From: Diadophis punctatus similis
Lineage: Eukaryota; Chordata; Lepidosauria; Squamata; Dipsadidae
Length of the DNA: 64,000 nt
Assembly (NCBI GenBank): GCA_023053685.1
Contig: JALIGW010000001.1
Coordinates: 224,772,434 to 224,836,433 of the forward strand
Direction of reading: 5' to 3'
Part shown: positions 10,802 through 21,881 of the stretch, one piece after another
How positions within the stretch are numbered: position 1 is the stretch's first letter
Layout: each line of letters begins with the position of its first letter
Notes under the pieces: generated by a model
The model's input: the letters and a program-made list of their open reading frames with translations, nothing else
Told to the model about the DNA's origin: nothing
Database searches by the model: none
Program-made: the position numbers and the translations under genes

Positions 10802-12000
10802 CCGTATTTTTCGAAGTATAAGACGCACCTTTTTACCCCCCAAAAGAGGGTGAAAATTTGGGTGCATCTTATACACCAAATGTAGCCCTACCCACCCACC
10901 AGCCCCCACCCTTCAGATGTTTTCGGCCTCCGTGCATTGCATTTTTGGCCGGTTACATCCGCTGCTTGCCCCCGCCGCTGCCGCCGTCCCTGCCGCCGCT
11001 GTCCTGCCGCTCTCGCCGCTGTGCCGCTGCCGCCGCCGTCCCCACCACTATCCCGCCCCCGCCGTCCCCCTGCCGCCGTCCCTGCTGCCCCCGCCGCTGT
11101 GCCGTCACCGCTGCTGTCCCGCTGCCGCGGCCGTCCCGCCCCCGCTGCCATCCCCGCTGCCCCCGCTGCTACCCGAAGCGAGCCGTCACCGCCGCTACTG
11201 CCCAAACCCCCCCCCACCGCCTGAAGCCTGCTCCCGAGGCACCTGAGGAGCTGCTGCTGCCGTCCGCAGAGAGCCGACAGGTTAGAACTTTTTTTAAAAT
11301 GGTTTTTTTAAGGGTTTTTTTAAGGTTGCTGAGTAGAGGAGGAATTCTGGGAGTCGAAGTCCACAAGTTTGAAGACCCTTGCACCCCCTTGGCAAGTTTA
11401 AGACTTGTGGACTTCAACTCCCATTCCTGAGCTAGTATGACTGGAGGAGGAATTCTGGGAGTTGAAGTCCACAAGTCTTAAACTTGCCAAGGGGGTGCAA
11501 GGGTCTTCAAACTTGTGGACTTCAACTCCCAGAATTCCTCCTCCAGTCATGCTTCTCAGGAATGGGAGTTGAAGTCCACAAGTCTTAAAGCTGTCAAGTT
11601 TGAAGACCCCTGGGTTAGGGGTGCAAGGGTCTTCAAACTTGGCAACACTTTTTACAACCATGTACACTTTTTGCAAACTTCAAACTTGACAGCTTTAAGA
11701 CTTGTGGACTTCAACTCCCATTCCTGAGCTAGCATGACTGGAGGAAGAATTCTGGGAGTTGAAGTCCACAAGTCTTAAAGCTGTCAAGTTTGAAGTTTGT
11801 AAAAAGTGTACATGGTTGTAAAAAGTGTACATGGTTGTAAAAAGTGTACATGGTTGTAAAAAGTATTCTGCTACACTGGTATTTTATTAAATAATATATT
11901 ACGACACCATTTGGTTCAGAATACTTTTTTCCTTGTTTTCCTCCTCTAAAATCTAGGTGCGTCCTATATTCCGGTGCGTCCTATACTCCGAAAAATACGG
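10802..12000. mobile_element. Non-autonomous DNA element with 'CCGTATTTTTCG' terminal repeats
   Basis: The left end reads CCGTATTTTTCGAAGTATAA and the right end is its inverted complement with one mismatch in the first 20 bases. Inside are a CCG-rich tract (about 10960-11230), which creates long proline/alanine or arginine frames without meaning, and a cluster of palindromic hAT-type copies. No transposase is visible. The superfamily is not certain from the ends alone. Confidence 0.75.
11338..11864. repeat. Cluster of inverted copies of the 6218 hAT hairpin family plus a 19-bp tandem repeat
   Basis: At least five alternating copies of ggacttcaactcccagaatt or its complement occur here, so the stretch can fold in several ways. 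About 11640-11830 is a palindrome of roughly 190 bp centred near 11735. From 11799 to 11864 the unit gtaaaaagtgtacatggtt is repeated more than three times. Confidence 0.75.
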
Positions 12001-12074
12001 GTAATTTCAAAATGTTTTAAGGGAGGAGCTTAAGTTTCCAATTATTACAGAAGCACCTTTTTATGTTATCTGCC

Positions 12075-12543
12075 CAGGGGTGGGTGGGTTCCAACTTACC
12101 TTGCTGCCGGTTCGCTCCCTCCCGCGCCACATGGGCACGCGTAAGCTTTGCGCGCGCATGCGCAATAGCAAAAAATCTGAAAAAAATCAAGAAAAAAAGC
12201 AAAGCCCAAAAAAGATGGCAACCACATGCACAGTGCCAGAAGTTGGCTTCTGATCATGCTCAGAAGAAAATAAAAAATTGAAAAAAAAATTGAAAAAAAA
12301 TCTGAAAAAAAAATAAGAAAAAAAAGTCAAAAAAAGATGGTGGCCGCATGCACAGTGCCAGAAGTCAGAATAAAAAAAATTAAATAAAAAAATGCAAAAA
12401 TATTCAAAAACATTTCAAAAAAAAGATCGCGGCCCCCACGGACCGGCACTGACCGATCCGGTTTGGTGATGTCATCATGACATCACCAGTGGGCTGCTAC
12501 TGGTTCAGGCAAACCGGTCGAAACTGAGAGGAACCCACCCCTG
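12075..12543. mobile_element. hAT-type miniature element, 469 bp
   Basis: Ends CAGGGGTGGGTGGGTTCC and GGAACCCACCCCTG are inverted repeats. The 8-bp duplication TATCTGCC is exact at 12067-12074 and 12544-12551. The interior is A-rich and non-coding. Same family as 4247-4492 and the ends of the element at 43867-45962. Confidence 0.9.
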
Positions 12544-12937
12544 TATCTGCCATGTAAGAGGGCAAGTTTTACATGCAATGAAACTTTCAAATGGAACATT
12601 TGAGAGTGTTGAATTAGCTCTTTTTAATTAAAGGGAGAAAGACCCTGAGCTTTGCTATGACCCAGTGAACTTCCAATCTCTTTAAAGACTGTCAGGAGTG
12701 GGCTATGCATAAAATAATCACGTTTTTAATTTGTTTATTTAAAATTGTTACAGCCTCTAGATCTCAATAGCAATTGCCTCTCTGATCTTGAGCTGAGATA
12801 AACACTTCCTGGTGATATCATTATCAGGCTCTTTAAGTTTGAGCAGGATTTATTGGTATTGGCCACCCAAAAGGACAACTGCTAATTTTAAATCATCCTC
12901 CCATCCCACCTAGCCCAAGCTATCTCTTCATTCAATT
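12544..12937. other. Intron sequence, nothing recognised
   Basis: Intron of the NLRP-like gene between the hAT element and the CR1 fragment. No feature was recognised. Confidence 0.4.
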
Positions 12938-13265
12938 AGAATAGAGCTGAAGGGACCTTGGAGGTCTTCTAGTCCAACCCCCTGCTCAACCAGGAGAACC
13001 TATACCATTTCAGACAAGTGGTTGTCCAGTCTCTTCTTAAAAACCTCCAGTGATGAAGCACCCACAATTTCTGAAGGTAAGATGTTCCACTGCTTAATTG
13101 TTCTCACTGTTAGGAAGTTTCTCAATTCCAGGTTGCTTCTCTCCTTGATTAGTTTCCATCCATTGTTTCTTGCCCTGCCCTCTGGTGCTTTGGAAAATAA
13201 GTTGACCCCCTCTTCTTTGTGGCAACCCCTCAAATACTGGAATACTGCTTCACTTCGAAGATAAT
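12938..13265 (-). mobile_element. CR1 LINE 3' end, antisense
   Basis: The minus strand encodes the last part of a CR1-clade reverse transcriptase (RTIKQWNILPSEIVGASSLE, down to about 13000), and 12938-13000 is the reverse complement of the CR1 3' end (agggaccttggaggtcttct followed by agtccaaccccctgc). A typical 5'-truncated CR1 fragment. Confidence 0.82.
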
Positions 13266-13445
13266 ACTTATCTTCACTTCTAAGGACTGAAAGCCATCTT
13301 TAACTTAGCTGCCCAAAGACACTTATGCATGCTCCCAAGTGACATTTTTCTTTTCTCTTATTATATTTGAGACATTAAGTTATAGAATAGTGGTGACAGG
13401 ATCATAAACCAAATGAAATGTTCAACAGACTTTCAAAATACTTAC

Positions 13446-15123
13446 TCATTTTCTGAAAGAAATGATTCTGTCTCCGTATCATATAGAGAAATAGTACATT
13501 CAACAAAGAGTTTCTTTAAATTCTGGCAGTGTTGAATACAATAGCTGAGGATCATCAATTCCATATAAGAGTCGCACCGATCATTTATTTCAGTGATACC
13601 ATATAGTGCATTTTTTATAAAATTGTCATCTTGTGTCTCATATAAATAACAAAGCATTTCTTTTCCCAAGAAATATCCACTATTTTTAAAATTATCTTTC
13701 ACCCAGTCTAACATGAATTCTTTATTCTTAGGAGAAATTTTCCATCCAAATTTTTTTTTCAACTCTCTCATTTTTTTTTCTTCATTTAAAAAACCAAAGA
13801 GGAAGTGAAATCCTACTTCAAAATCAGTCCTAAAAGGTTTATGTCTTTCTAATAATGTCTGCAAATTTTCATTCAGATTTTGAGAATGCTGCTCATCTCC
13901 TTCTTCTAGGACATAAAACAAAGCAGCAAAAAACTCCTGGAAACTTAAATGAATAAAGCTGTAGGTTTGAATGCAATCAATGTCCTCTTTGAAGATGCTC
14001 TGATTCAGAAAAAGGGGGAGGGAGTTTCCCTGATCTAAACTGTGCTTCTTGACTTCTTCTTCCATAAACAATATTTTCTTTTTCAGGATTCCTTCTGCAG
14101 CCAAAGAGCAGAAGCCTTTCACATTTGATTGGACATCCTGTTTGGGTTCTTTATGGTGAAACTTTAACAAACTGGAGAGATACAGCATATAAATTGCAGT
14201 GAGAGTGTATGGTGTCTTCTGAAGATCCTTGCCTCTCTCCATCTCTTGTTTTATAACTGTACAGATGATCCAGCTCACAAGGGGAATGACACACATGGTG
14301 AAAAGGGTATCATTTTGTTTAACAAATCTGAGAGCTTGAATTGCTTGGTCTTTATTTCCAAAAAACTTGTAGAAATATTCTTCTGTTTCCTTTGTAGAAA
14401 ATCCCAGTATCTCAAAATAACCTGGGCACTCTAGACATTGATGGAGTTTCTCCAAAGCAGTTGGTCTTGTTGTGATTATAAGAGAGGATTTAGGAAGAAG
14501 CTTTTTTTGAAATAAACTGCTCAAAAGAATTCTCACTGGCTCCTTCTTCCAGGGATCAGAGCAAAAGGAATCTTTGGACTGATCAAAGGAATACAATTCA
14601 TCAAACCCATCAATTATGAACAGAAGCTTGTCTTCATTCTTCAGTATGTTTGGAATGACATTTTTTAATTTGTGACACTTGAGCCATCCTTCTGAAATTA
14701 TCTCTGCAATGCTATGCATCTCTGTCTCTGCATGGAGATTCATCTTTCTACAGCAAATATAGAAAACATAATTAAATTTGTCCTGGTAAAGTTGTTGAGA
14801 AGCCCAATCAAACATGATTTTTTTGGCCATTATGGTTTTTCCAATTCCTGCAGCTCCTTGTAGTACAACAACTTGTGGAATTAATCCATGTTTATCAGGG
14901 TTAAATAATGTTTCAATGCTGGTTGAAGACTCAGCTCTTTTGCTGATCATTTCACGATGTTTCCTTCCTATTGCCAGAATTTCATCTTCTCTTTCCTCTT
15001 TAGATAGGTGATAATCTAGGATCATTAGCTTTGAGTATCTCTGATTCAAGAGCACATATTCACCTGGAACAGCATTAGGATCTTTCATTGTTTCAAATTT
15101 TTTTTTAATGTAGTTTCTGTAAT
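13446..15123 (-). CDS. NLRP-like gene, NACHT exon (1678 bp)
   Basis: This exon encodes the nucleotide-binding core of an NLRP-type sensor. An acceptor (ttcctttag) precedes 15123 and a donor (gtaagt, complement of 13440-13445) follows 13446. It has two bases, 558 uninterrupted codons and two bases. Counting from the in-exon methionine at 15088, Walker A is GAAGIGKT (about 78-85), Walker B with the extended acidic motif is LLFIIDGFDEL (about 156-166), a sensor IITTRP follows at about 205-210, and the winged-helix/HD2 region holds FIHLSFQEFFAALFYVLE (from about 414). The leading YRNYIKKKF resembles the region just before NACHT in NLRP proteins. The methionine at 15088 is internal; translation should start in the pyrin exon. 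An open frame over this length suggests a functional or recently functional gene. NLRP3-like and NLRP12-like paralogues cannot be separated by eye. Confidence 0.93.
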
Positions 15124-15547
15124 CTAAAGGAAGAATGAATTAAATTAGAAGTGTGAAAAATAAGACCTGCACAAGACTCTCAATTAAGTGTTTTGTCTGT
15201 GTATCTTTCTCCTTGAAGAAAGATACACCCCCATCCACCCTCTGGATTAATGTGTTGAGGAAAGTTGTAGGATTCTTTGTTAGTTGATTTGTCAGAATTG
15301 ATGTGAATAGGCAAATACTTGTTAATAAGTACATTAAATATTTATCATTTTCAAACTCTTTTTATTTCACACATTTCTCAAATGATTGCATGAAATACTA
15401 ACAGGTTATATAAGGTTCTTTCTTTGGACTTTGATAGATGGGTATTTTTAAACATTACCCCCTTGGGATATGGTAAATATTCTCAGAATGAGTGTAATTC
15501 CCAGCATACTTCATATTTAGTCTGGATTGCTTTTTATTGACAGAGAG
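15124..15547. other. Intron sequence next to the NACHT exon
   Basis: Start of the intron that extends to the 33-bp linker exon. Nothing is recognised apart from the acceptor at 15124-15133. Confidence 0.4.
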
Positions 15548-15559
15548 AAAACACACACA

Positions 15560-15614
<55 letters not shown>
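15548..15614 (+). repeat. (CA)n microsatellite
   Basis: Near-perfect dinucleotide run interrupted by one AAAC unit near 15560. Confidence 0.95.
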
Positions 15615-15616
<2 letters not shown>

Positions 15617-15848
15617 TGGATTTTCCACAATTAAATATGTACTTCAGTAAATTTCCTTGGGGTTCTTCAATTCAAACTATCTATTTCTACATATGCTTTT
15701 CAACATATCTTTAAAAAGATGCAGTTGTTATTAAAATATGAGGTTTTGATTTCCAAAATTCTGAATTATACAAATATGCATATGTTGTGATGATACCAAA
15801 TTTGGAACAATTTCATTCAGCATAAATTCTCTCTCCTAGGCCCTTTTA

Positions 15849-16040
<192 letters not shown>

Positions 16041-16189
16041 TAAATAAATATAAAATTTTAGTTACTTAGATTGACACTCCCTTCAGAATATAAGATTACT
16101 AGATAATAGATTATAGATTATATAATCTATTATTATATATATATTATATAATATTATAATATATATATTATAATAGATTACTTTGATCT

Positions 16190-16880
16190 GACCTAAGTGT
16201 AGCTCATAAAATTATCTGCCACAATGTCCTACCTGTCAATGACTACTTCAGCTTCAACTGCAACAATACACGAGCTCACATTAGATACAAACTTAATGTA
16301 AACCGCTCCAAACTTGATTGCAAAAAATTCGACTTCAACAACAGAGTGGTCAATGCCTGGAATACATTACCTGACTCAATTGAATACATTACCTGACTCA
16401 ATTTCTGACTAACTGTCAGAAATTTCCTGACAGTTAGAACAATTAATCAGTGGAACAGCTTACCTCCAGAAGTTGTGAATGCTCCAACACTAAACATTTT
16501 AAAGAAGATGTTGGATAACCATCTGTCTGAAGTAGTGTAGGGTTTCCTGCGTAAGCAGGGGGTTGGACTAGAAGACCTCCAAGGTCCCTTCCAACTCTGT
16601 TATTATTATTATTATTGTTTCTTCCCCAAACCCCAAAAACTTTAACCTTAGATTATCTACCATCAACCTCACCCCATTCCTAAGAGGTCTGTAAGGGGTG
16701 TGCATAAGCGCACAATCGTGCCTACCCTTCCTGTCCTAATGTACCCATATATTCATACTTCTTATACTCATAATCATGCTTGTACTAATATATATATACA
16801 ATCATGTTTATACTTTGTTTCTACTTTGCTTGTAATCATATATGCTTGACAAACAAAAATAAATAAATAAATAAAATAAA
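16190..16880 (+). mobile_element. LINE 3' end containing a CR1 3' fragment
   Basis: About 16190-16400 encodes a LINE polymerase tail (RYKLNVNRSKLDCKKFDFNN), and 16610-16880 continues the tail and 3' UTR, ending in an (AAATA)n tail. Between them, about 16425-16605 is a sense CR1 3' end (ggggttggactagaagacct, then a TTATTA tail). The CR1 piece therefore appears to have landed in the older LINE. A 20-bp duplication around 16360-16400 (gaatacattacctgactcaa) marks the region. Confidence 0.65.
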
Positions 16881-18067
16881 ATAAATAAACAACCCATATC
16901 ACTATTACATCACGCTCAATATCATGATATATCATATCCAGAAAATTGAATTTTGATCCCTTTTCATATGTTAAATTGATGAAATACAATAATCAGGATG
17001 TCAGGTCCCCCGTCAGAACTCTGCCATTCTGAAGTGGGAGGGGCTTTGCGGGTTGAATGTTTTGCATGCTTTCGCTTTTGCTGTAACTGCTTGGGAGTTT
17101 AGGGAGAGGGCGAAAGGGTCATCTGCACAGGCTCCATCTCGGAGGGTCCCAGCCTGGAATTCAAGGTCACAGTGTTCCTAGGATGACCTCTTCTCACCAT
17201 CAGCCTCGGAGTTTTTCAAAACACCTTTACGGCATTTTACTGGCTACTGATGGACATGGGGCATTGGGGTGGGAGTTGAAGAGAAAAGTTAGCCTAAGGC
17301 TTCGTGCACAAATTTCAGACTCTGCCCGACTTCTCTGCAATCACTACTTCTCAGTAAAAGTTTCTTTTGAAATGCAAACTGTTTAAGAGTCTTACTTTCT
17401 TGAGAAGATAGCTGAGGCAGGTGTTTACATTAGGTGGAGTCTGCAAAATGGTCAACCCAGAGAGGCACCCAGAGAGGCACTACACTACCGTGGAGACTGT
17501 GCAAATGATGTCAACACAAAGCAGTCATCAAGAAGAAACCAAATGCTGGGGCAAAGCCTCTACCAAGTCTCAATCAGGTGTGAACTCTGCCGGATGGACA
17601 GAGGAAGCTGCAGCCTAGGAGACCGCCAAGACTAGATGGCCCGTAAGTGTTGGCAAAAAGGACAACTGGGAAAGAAGGACAGAGGGAGTGACCTTTACCC
17701 AAAGCAGTCACCAGCAGGGATGGAGAGAGGAGCTGGAAGTGCTGGAGGATGAGGAGGATGAGGAGGAAGGGGATGAACCCAACCATGCTGACCTCATGAA
17801 TCAAGCCATGCGATACATGATGGATGCATTTCAAAACTTGAAGGCATGAGAGGCCCTAGTTCGCATGTCAGGGGCCGATGCATGTCACAACCAGCCAGAG
17901 GAGGGAGAAGGAAAAAACTCAGCCCTGGACACCCCAGTAGCAGTGACAGCCACCATGGCAGGAGTAGCAGTGACAGTGGGGACCCCACAGAGAGATGCAG
18001 GAGCAGGAAATGTCCCAAGCCTGGGAGATGGTGCAGCTCCCCAGATAGGAAAGTCCTCCCCCGGGCA

Positions 18068-19087
18068 TGAAATTCGATGGAGACCCTCAACAATTGGGGT
18101 TTTTCCTAGCACAGATCCTCACCTACATGCAAGAATATGGTAACAAAATCCCTATCAAGGGAGCTTAGGTCAGAGTCATCACTCTGGCACTAGAAGGGGT
18201 TGCAGCCAGATCGATGATAACTCTATACAGTGCCAATGCCCCTGAGCTGCAGAACTTCAATTTAATTTAATTTAATTTAATTTAATAGACGTTCTTATAG
18301 GCCGCCCAATCCCGTGGGACTCAGGGCGGCGTACAACAGAATAAGAAGCGTACAATTAAAAACAATTATCATAATTTAAAATTAAAAGGCATAGTTAAAA
18401 CAATTATAAAAACAACATTCAAGGGGGGAATCTGATCTTCCTATTCACCCCGCCTGCCGGAAGAGCCAAGTTTTTATGGCTTTACGGAAGGCCAGCAGGG
18501 TGGGGATAGTCTGGATCTCTGGTGGGAGTTGGTTCCAGAGGGACGGGGCTCCCACAGAGAAGGCCCTCCCCCGTGGCCCCGCCAACCGACATTGTTTGGC
18601 CGATGGGACCCGGAGGAGGCCCTCTCTATGGGACCTAACCGGTCGTAGGGAGGTATGTGGTAGGATGCCCTGACTCATGACTGCCCTGAGACAGCAATTT
18701 GAAGACTCCCTAGCTGACTGGAAAGCCAGAGACCACATCAGAAATGTGAGGCAAGGGTACAGATCAGCAATGGAGTACACAGAGGCATTTCAGGATTTGG
18801 CCTGTCATCTCAACTGGCCAGAGGACATCCTCATGAGTTGCTCCAGAGATGGGCTGAATGATGACTTGCATATCATGTGTGTTGTGAGGGCGGCCTCTGC
18901 TCGCCTCCACAACTGGTGTGTGCTGGCTGAGGAGATGGAGATCAACCGAAACCAAAACAACTATCGTAGCAGCAAGGCATGGAAGAGATTACTCCTGGAG
19001 AGAAAAAGGGAGGCCACCAAATCCCAAGCCCAGCCACAGCACTCCTCCACCTGCTTCAAAAAAGGTCATCAAGCAGCAGAGTGCTGA
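18068..19087 (+). pseudogene. Ty3/gypsy gag remnant
   Basis: Capsid-like sequence starts near 18068 and runs to 18256, resumes after an inserted LINE tail at about 18677 (LRQQFEDSLADWKARDHIR), and ends at a zinc-knuckle remnant (CFKKGHQAAEC, about 19051-19083). A stop lies within the first part (about 18168). Gag of this family packages element RNA in virus-like particles; this copy cannot. Confidence 0.78.
18257..18676 (-). mobile_element. LINE 3' end with (AATTT)n tail, antisense, in gypsy gag
   Basis: The minus strand encodes the last residues of a LINE polymerase (FSVGAPSLWNQLPPEIQTI and TWLFRQAG) and continues into a 3' UTR and an AATTT microsatellite at 18257-18287. It is the same family as the element at 53297-54728. 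The gag reading resumes after it. No clear target duplication. Confidence 0.82.
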
Positions 19088-19282
19088 GCAAGCCATCCTA
19101 TCAAGAAAGGGGAACCAGTACTGGGAGGTAAAGTGGTGAGACCACAGGCCTGCACAAAGGAGATGGCCCTCAAAGTTTCATAGGTTGTAGAATTCATTCC
19201 CTCCCCCCAAAAAGAAGGGAGAACTCTGACTCCACCGGAGGAAGACCAGGGACTATCTGACAGTGATTCAGATGATGACCCC

Positions 19283-19615
19283 TTGTTAAGTGGCCTCATT
19301 GCACCAGTAACGATGCCCATAGAATTACACCTCCCAGGAACTATACAGAAAGACTCATTGAGAGCCCTTCTAGACTTGGGGTGCATCAAGTGCTTAGTAA
19401 AGCCAGTTCTGGTGGAGAAAATGGGGATCCACCTAAGGAGGCTAAAAACCCCAATTGCATTTTACCATCTGGACAGTTTAGTGGTGGGGGGCATTCCTGC
19501 CATGTTTGTCACTGAACACTTAGGGTTGCAGATGGGTGCCCACCCACTCAGAGACTTAAAATTCAGTCTCCCCGGGGATGGAGAGGCCTCTGGTCCTGGT
19601 ACTAGCCTTGGCTGA
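19283..19615 (+). pseudogene. Ty3/gypsy protease remnant
   Basis: The frame reads LRALLDLGCIKCLVKPVLVE, the position of an aspartic protease active site, but the expected serine or threonine after the aspartate is leucine (LDLGC). Activity would be lost. Confidence 0.65.
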
Positions 19616-20025
19616 AACAGTGGAACCCATGCATGGACTAAAGCGGTTGTTGAAATTCCCACCAGGCAGCAAGCCCCAGTACAATCGAGAATGTGGGACT
19701 AAGAGAGTTCTTCACTGAGAGGTGGGAGCTGCAGTGCAAGGGAAACTTTTCCCGGCCATCCAAGGGAGTATCAGGACCTGAGGGAGATGTTTAGTGAAAA
19801 GAGGTTGGACGAACTTCCCCCTCATCAGCCTACAGACTGTGCCATCAAAATTCTCCCAGGGGATAAGTTGCTGAAACCAAAGCTCTAATCAATGACTCCC
19901 AGGGAATTAGATGAGCATTCTGTGCATTCTGTGCATTCATTGACAAAAACCTAGCTCAGGGTTTTATCTAACCAGCCAGACCCAGAGTTGATGCAGTCTT
20001 ATTTAGGGGAAAAAAGGACTGATCT

Positions 20026-21800
20026 TTGTGCCTCTGTGTTGATTACAGAGGGCTGAACATGGTCTGTGTGGAAAATATCCCTCATGAAGGATATGTTGAT
20101 CCATTTGGCGAAGGGGAAATTTTTTACAAAGTTGGACTTGCGGGAGGCTTACTGTTATGGCCCACCAGTGGCCAATGGAGCTGGCAGCAGATTCAGACAG
20201 TGAGGAGGTTAGGGAAGAACATGGGCCAGTCCTGGAGTCTGGGGAAGGCTTGGACGAGTGCTCTATATGGGAGGCAGAGATGGGGCCAGGGCAGTCTGAC
20301 AGGTTTCAGCTGCCTTTGGAGTCAGACATCTGTGAGATAGAAGAACAGCTGGAGCTTGTTCCCAGTGTGCGCATGCGCAGAGTTGCCAGACGAAGGGAAC
20401 AGCTGAGGAACAAGGGTCGACTTGGGAGTAAGACCACAGGTGGACGATGAATGGCCCCTCCCATAGGGAATAAAAGAGGAGTGAACAGGGAGGGGAGTTT
20501 GCAGAAGACAATTAATTCACTTAATTAGTTCATTCTTGCCAAGTATTGCAGCATCTGAAAGATATTGGCCTGGCCACTCTCCAAGCCTGATAAAGGTCGG
20601 TAATTGGGAATTATCTTGAAAGACTGTGGGAGAGGAAAGACTTTGCTGGAGAGAAATTCACTGTACATTAAATAAAAGAGGTTTTATCAGGGCAAGGAGT
20701 CTGCTTCATGTTTTGGGAAAAGCCAGAACACTTACTACCGCATTAGAATCAGAGAAGGAGATGAGTGGAAAATCGCTTTCAATTGCCTGTTGGGCTGTTT
20801 CCAGTTTAGGATGCTCCCCTTTGGACTACAAGGGGTGCCCACAGTATTCATGCAGCTGATAAATGAAGTCCTGCATGAGCACCTGTATAAAGGGGTGTTG
20901 GTTTATCTAGATTACATTTTAATTTACACAGAAATGAAAGCTGAGCATGGGAAACTAGTCAGAGCTGTCCTCCAGAAACTTTCTGCTGCTAAGTTGTATG
21001 CCAAACTATCCAAATGTGAGTTTCATCAGGATAAGATTAACTATTTACACTATCAAATTTCCCATGAAAAAATCGAAATGGATCCAGAGAAAGTGCAGGT
21101 AGTGCTGGAATGGGTACCACCCCATATCTCGACGCAACCGCAGAGCTTCCTAGGATTCACCAATTTTTTATAGACAATTCATTCCTTCTTTTGTGCAAAT
21201 TTCCCTCCCCATTATAAACTTACTGAAGACAAAAGAAGGGGGGAACAAACCTAGCCAACCACTGAAATAGACTACAGAGTGCCAGGCGGCATTTGAAAAA
21301 CTCAAACTGCTTTTCTCTGCTAAACCAGTGCTTAAGCACCCGGATCCTGACAAGCCATTTATCATCCAGGCAGACATCAGTGATGCAGCGGTAGGAGCCA
21401 TGCTGATGCAAGAAAATGAGCAGGGACAGTTACAACCCTGTACCTACACATCCAAAAAGCTGACTGAAACTGAACAGCGCTGGGCCATATGGGAGTAGGA
21501 AGCCTATACAGTTCTGTGGGTATTTCTTTCTTGGAGGCATTTTTTGGAGGGGAGTAAAATTCCTTTCCAGGTATGGACTGATCACAAAAACCTGGAAACC
21601 TTAAAGACCTTCAATTTTACCTTATGCTATTTGCCAGAAGGAAAGAATTTCCTTCCTGATGCTTTGTCAAGAATGCCTCAGTACAATAGCTCTATGGTGG
21701 AAGAAGTCAAACCTATGCTCCCATCGGACCAGCTGGCTGCCCAAGTAACCATGAGAGCACAGGGAAAAGGAAAACTTCCTGTGGATGGGCCACAGCAGCT
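20026..21800 (+). pseudogene. Ty3/gypsy reverse transcriptase and RNase H remnant, split by a solo LTR
   Basis: Polymerase sequence at 20026-20152 is cut by a solo LTR and resumes at 20736 after a 5-bp duplication. The FRMLPFGLQGVPTVF block is at about 20805-20850. The catalytic box reads YLDYIL (about 20907-20924), so the second catalytic aspartate is replaced by tyrosine. RNase H-like sequence follows at about 21290-21690 (QADISDAAVGAMLMQEN, then PDALSRMPQ), with a stop near 21496. Confidence 0.8.
20153..20730 (+). mobile_element. Solo LTR, 578 bp, in gypsy reverse transcriptase
   Basis: The segment starts TGTTATGGCC and ends CCAGAACA, is flanked by the exact 5-bp duplication CTTAC (20148-20152 and 20731-20735), and interrupts a polymerase frame that resumes after it. 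It contains an AATAAAAG box near 20468 and another AATAAAAG near 20671. A 5-bp duplication and TG...CA ends fit an LTR retroelement; the parent element is not in the window. A long open frame inside (20157-20450) is probably chance. Confidence 0.87.
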
Positions 21801-21881
21801 GCTTTTAAGGCCGCTCTAAAGGATGACACCTGGTTTACTAGCCATAAAAATGTTTGTTCGATTCAGGATGGACTAGCTTGG

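Noticed and set aside
10858..11430. Long proline/alanine/arginine-rich frames on both strands
   Set aside because: They come from a CCG-rich tract inside a non-autonomous DNA element; frames are open in several registers at once and have no domain.
20157..20450. Acidic 97-codon frame as a gene
   Set aside because: It lies within a solo LTR defined by ends and target duplication; no homology recognised.
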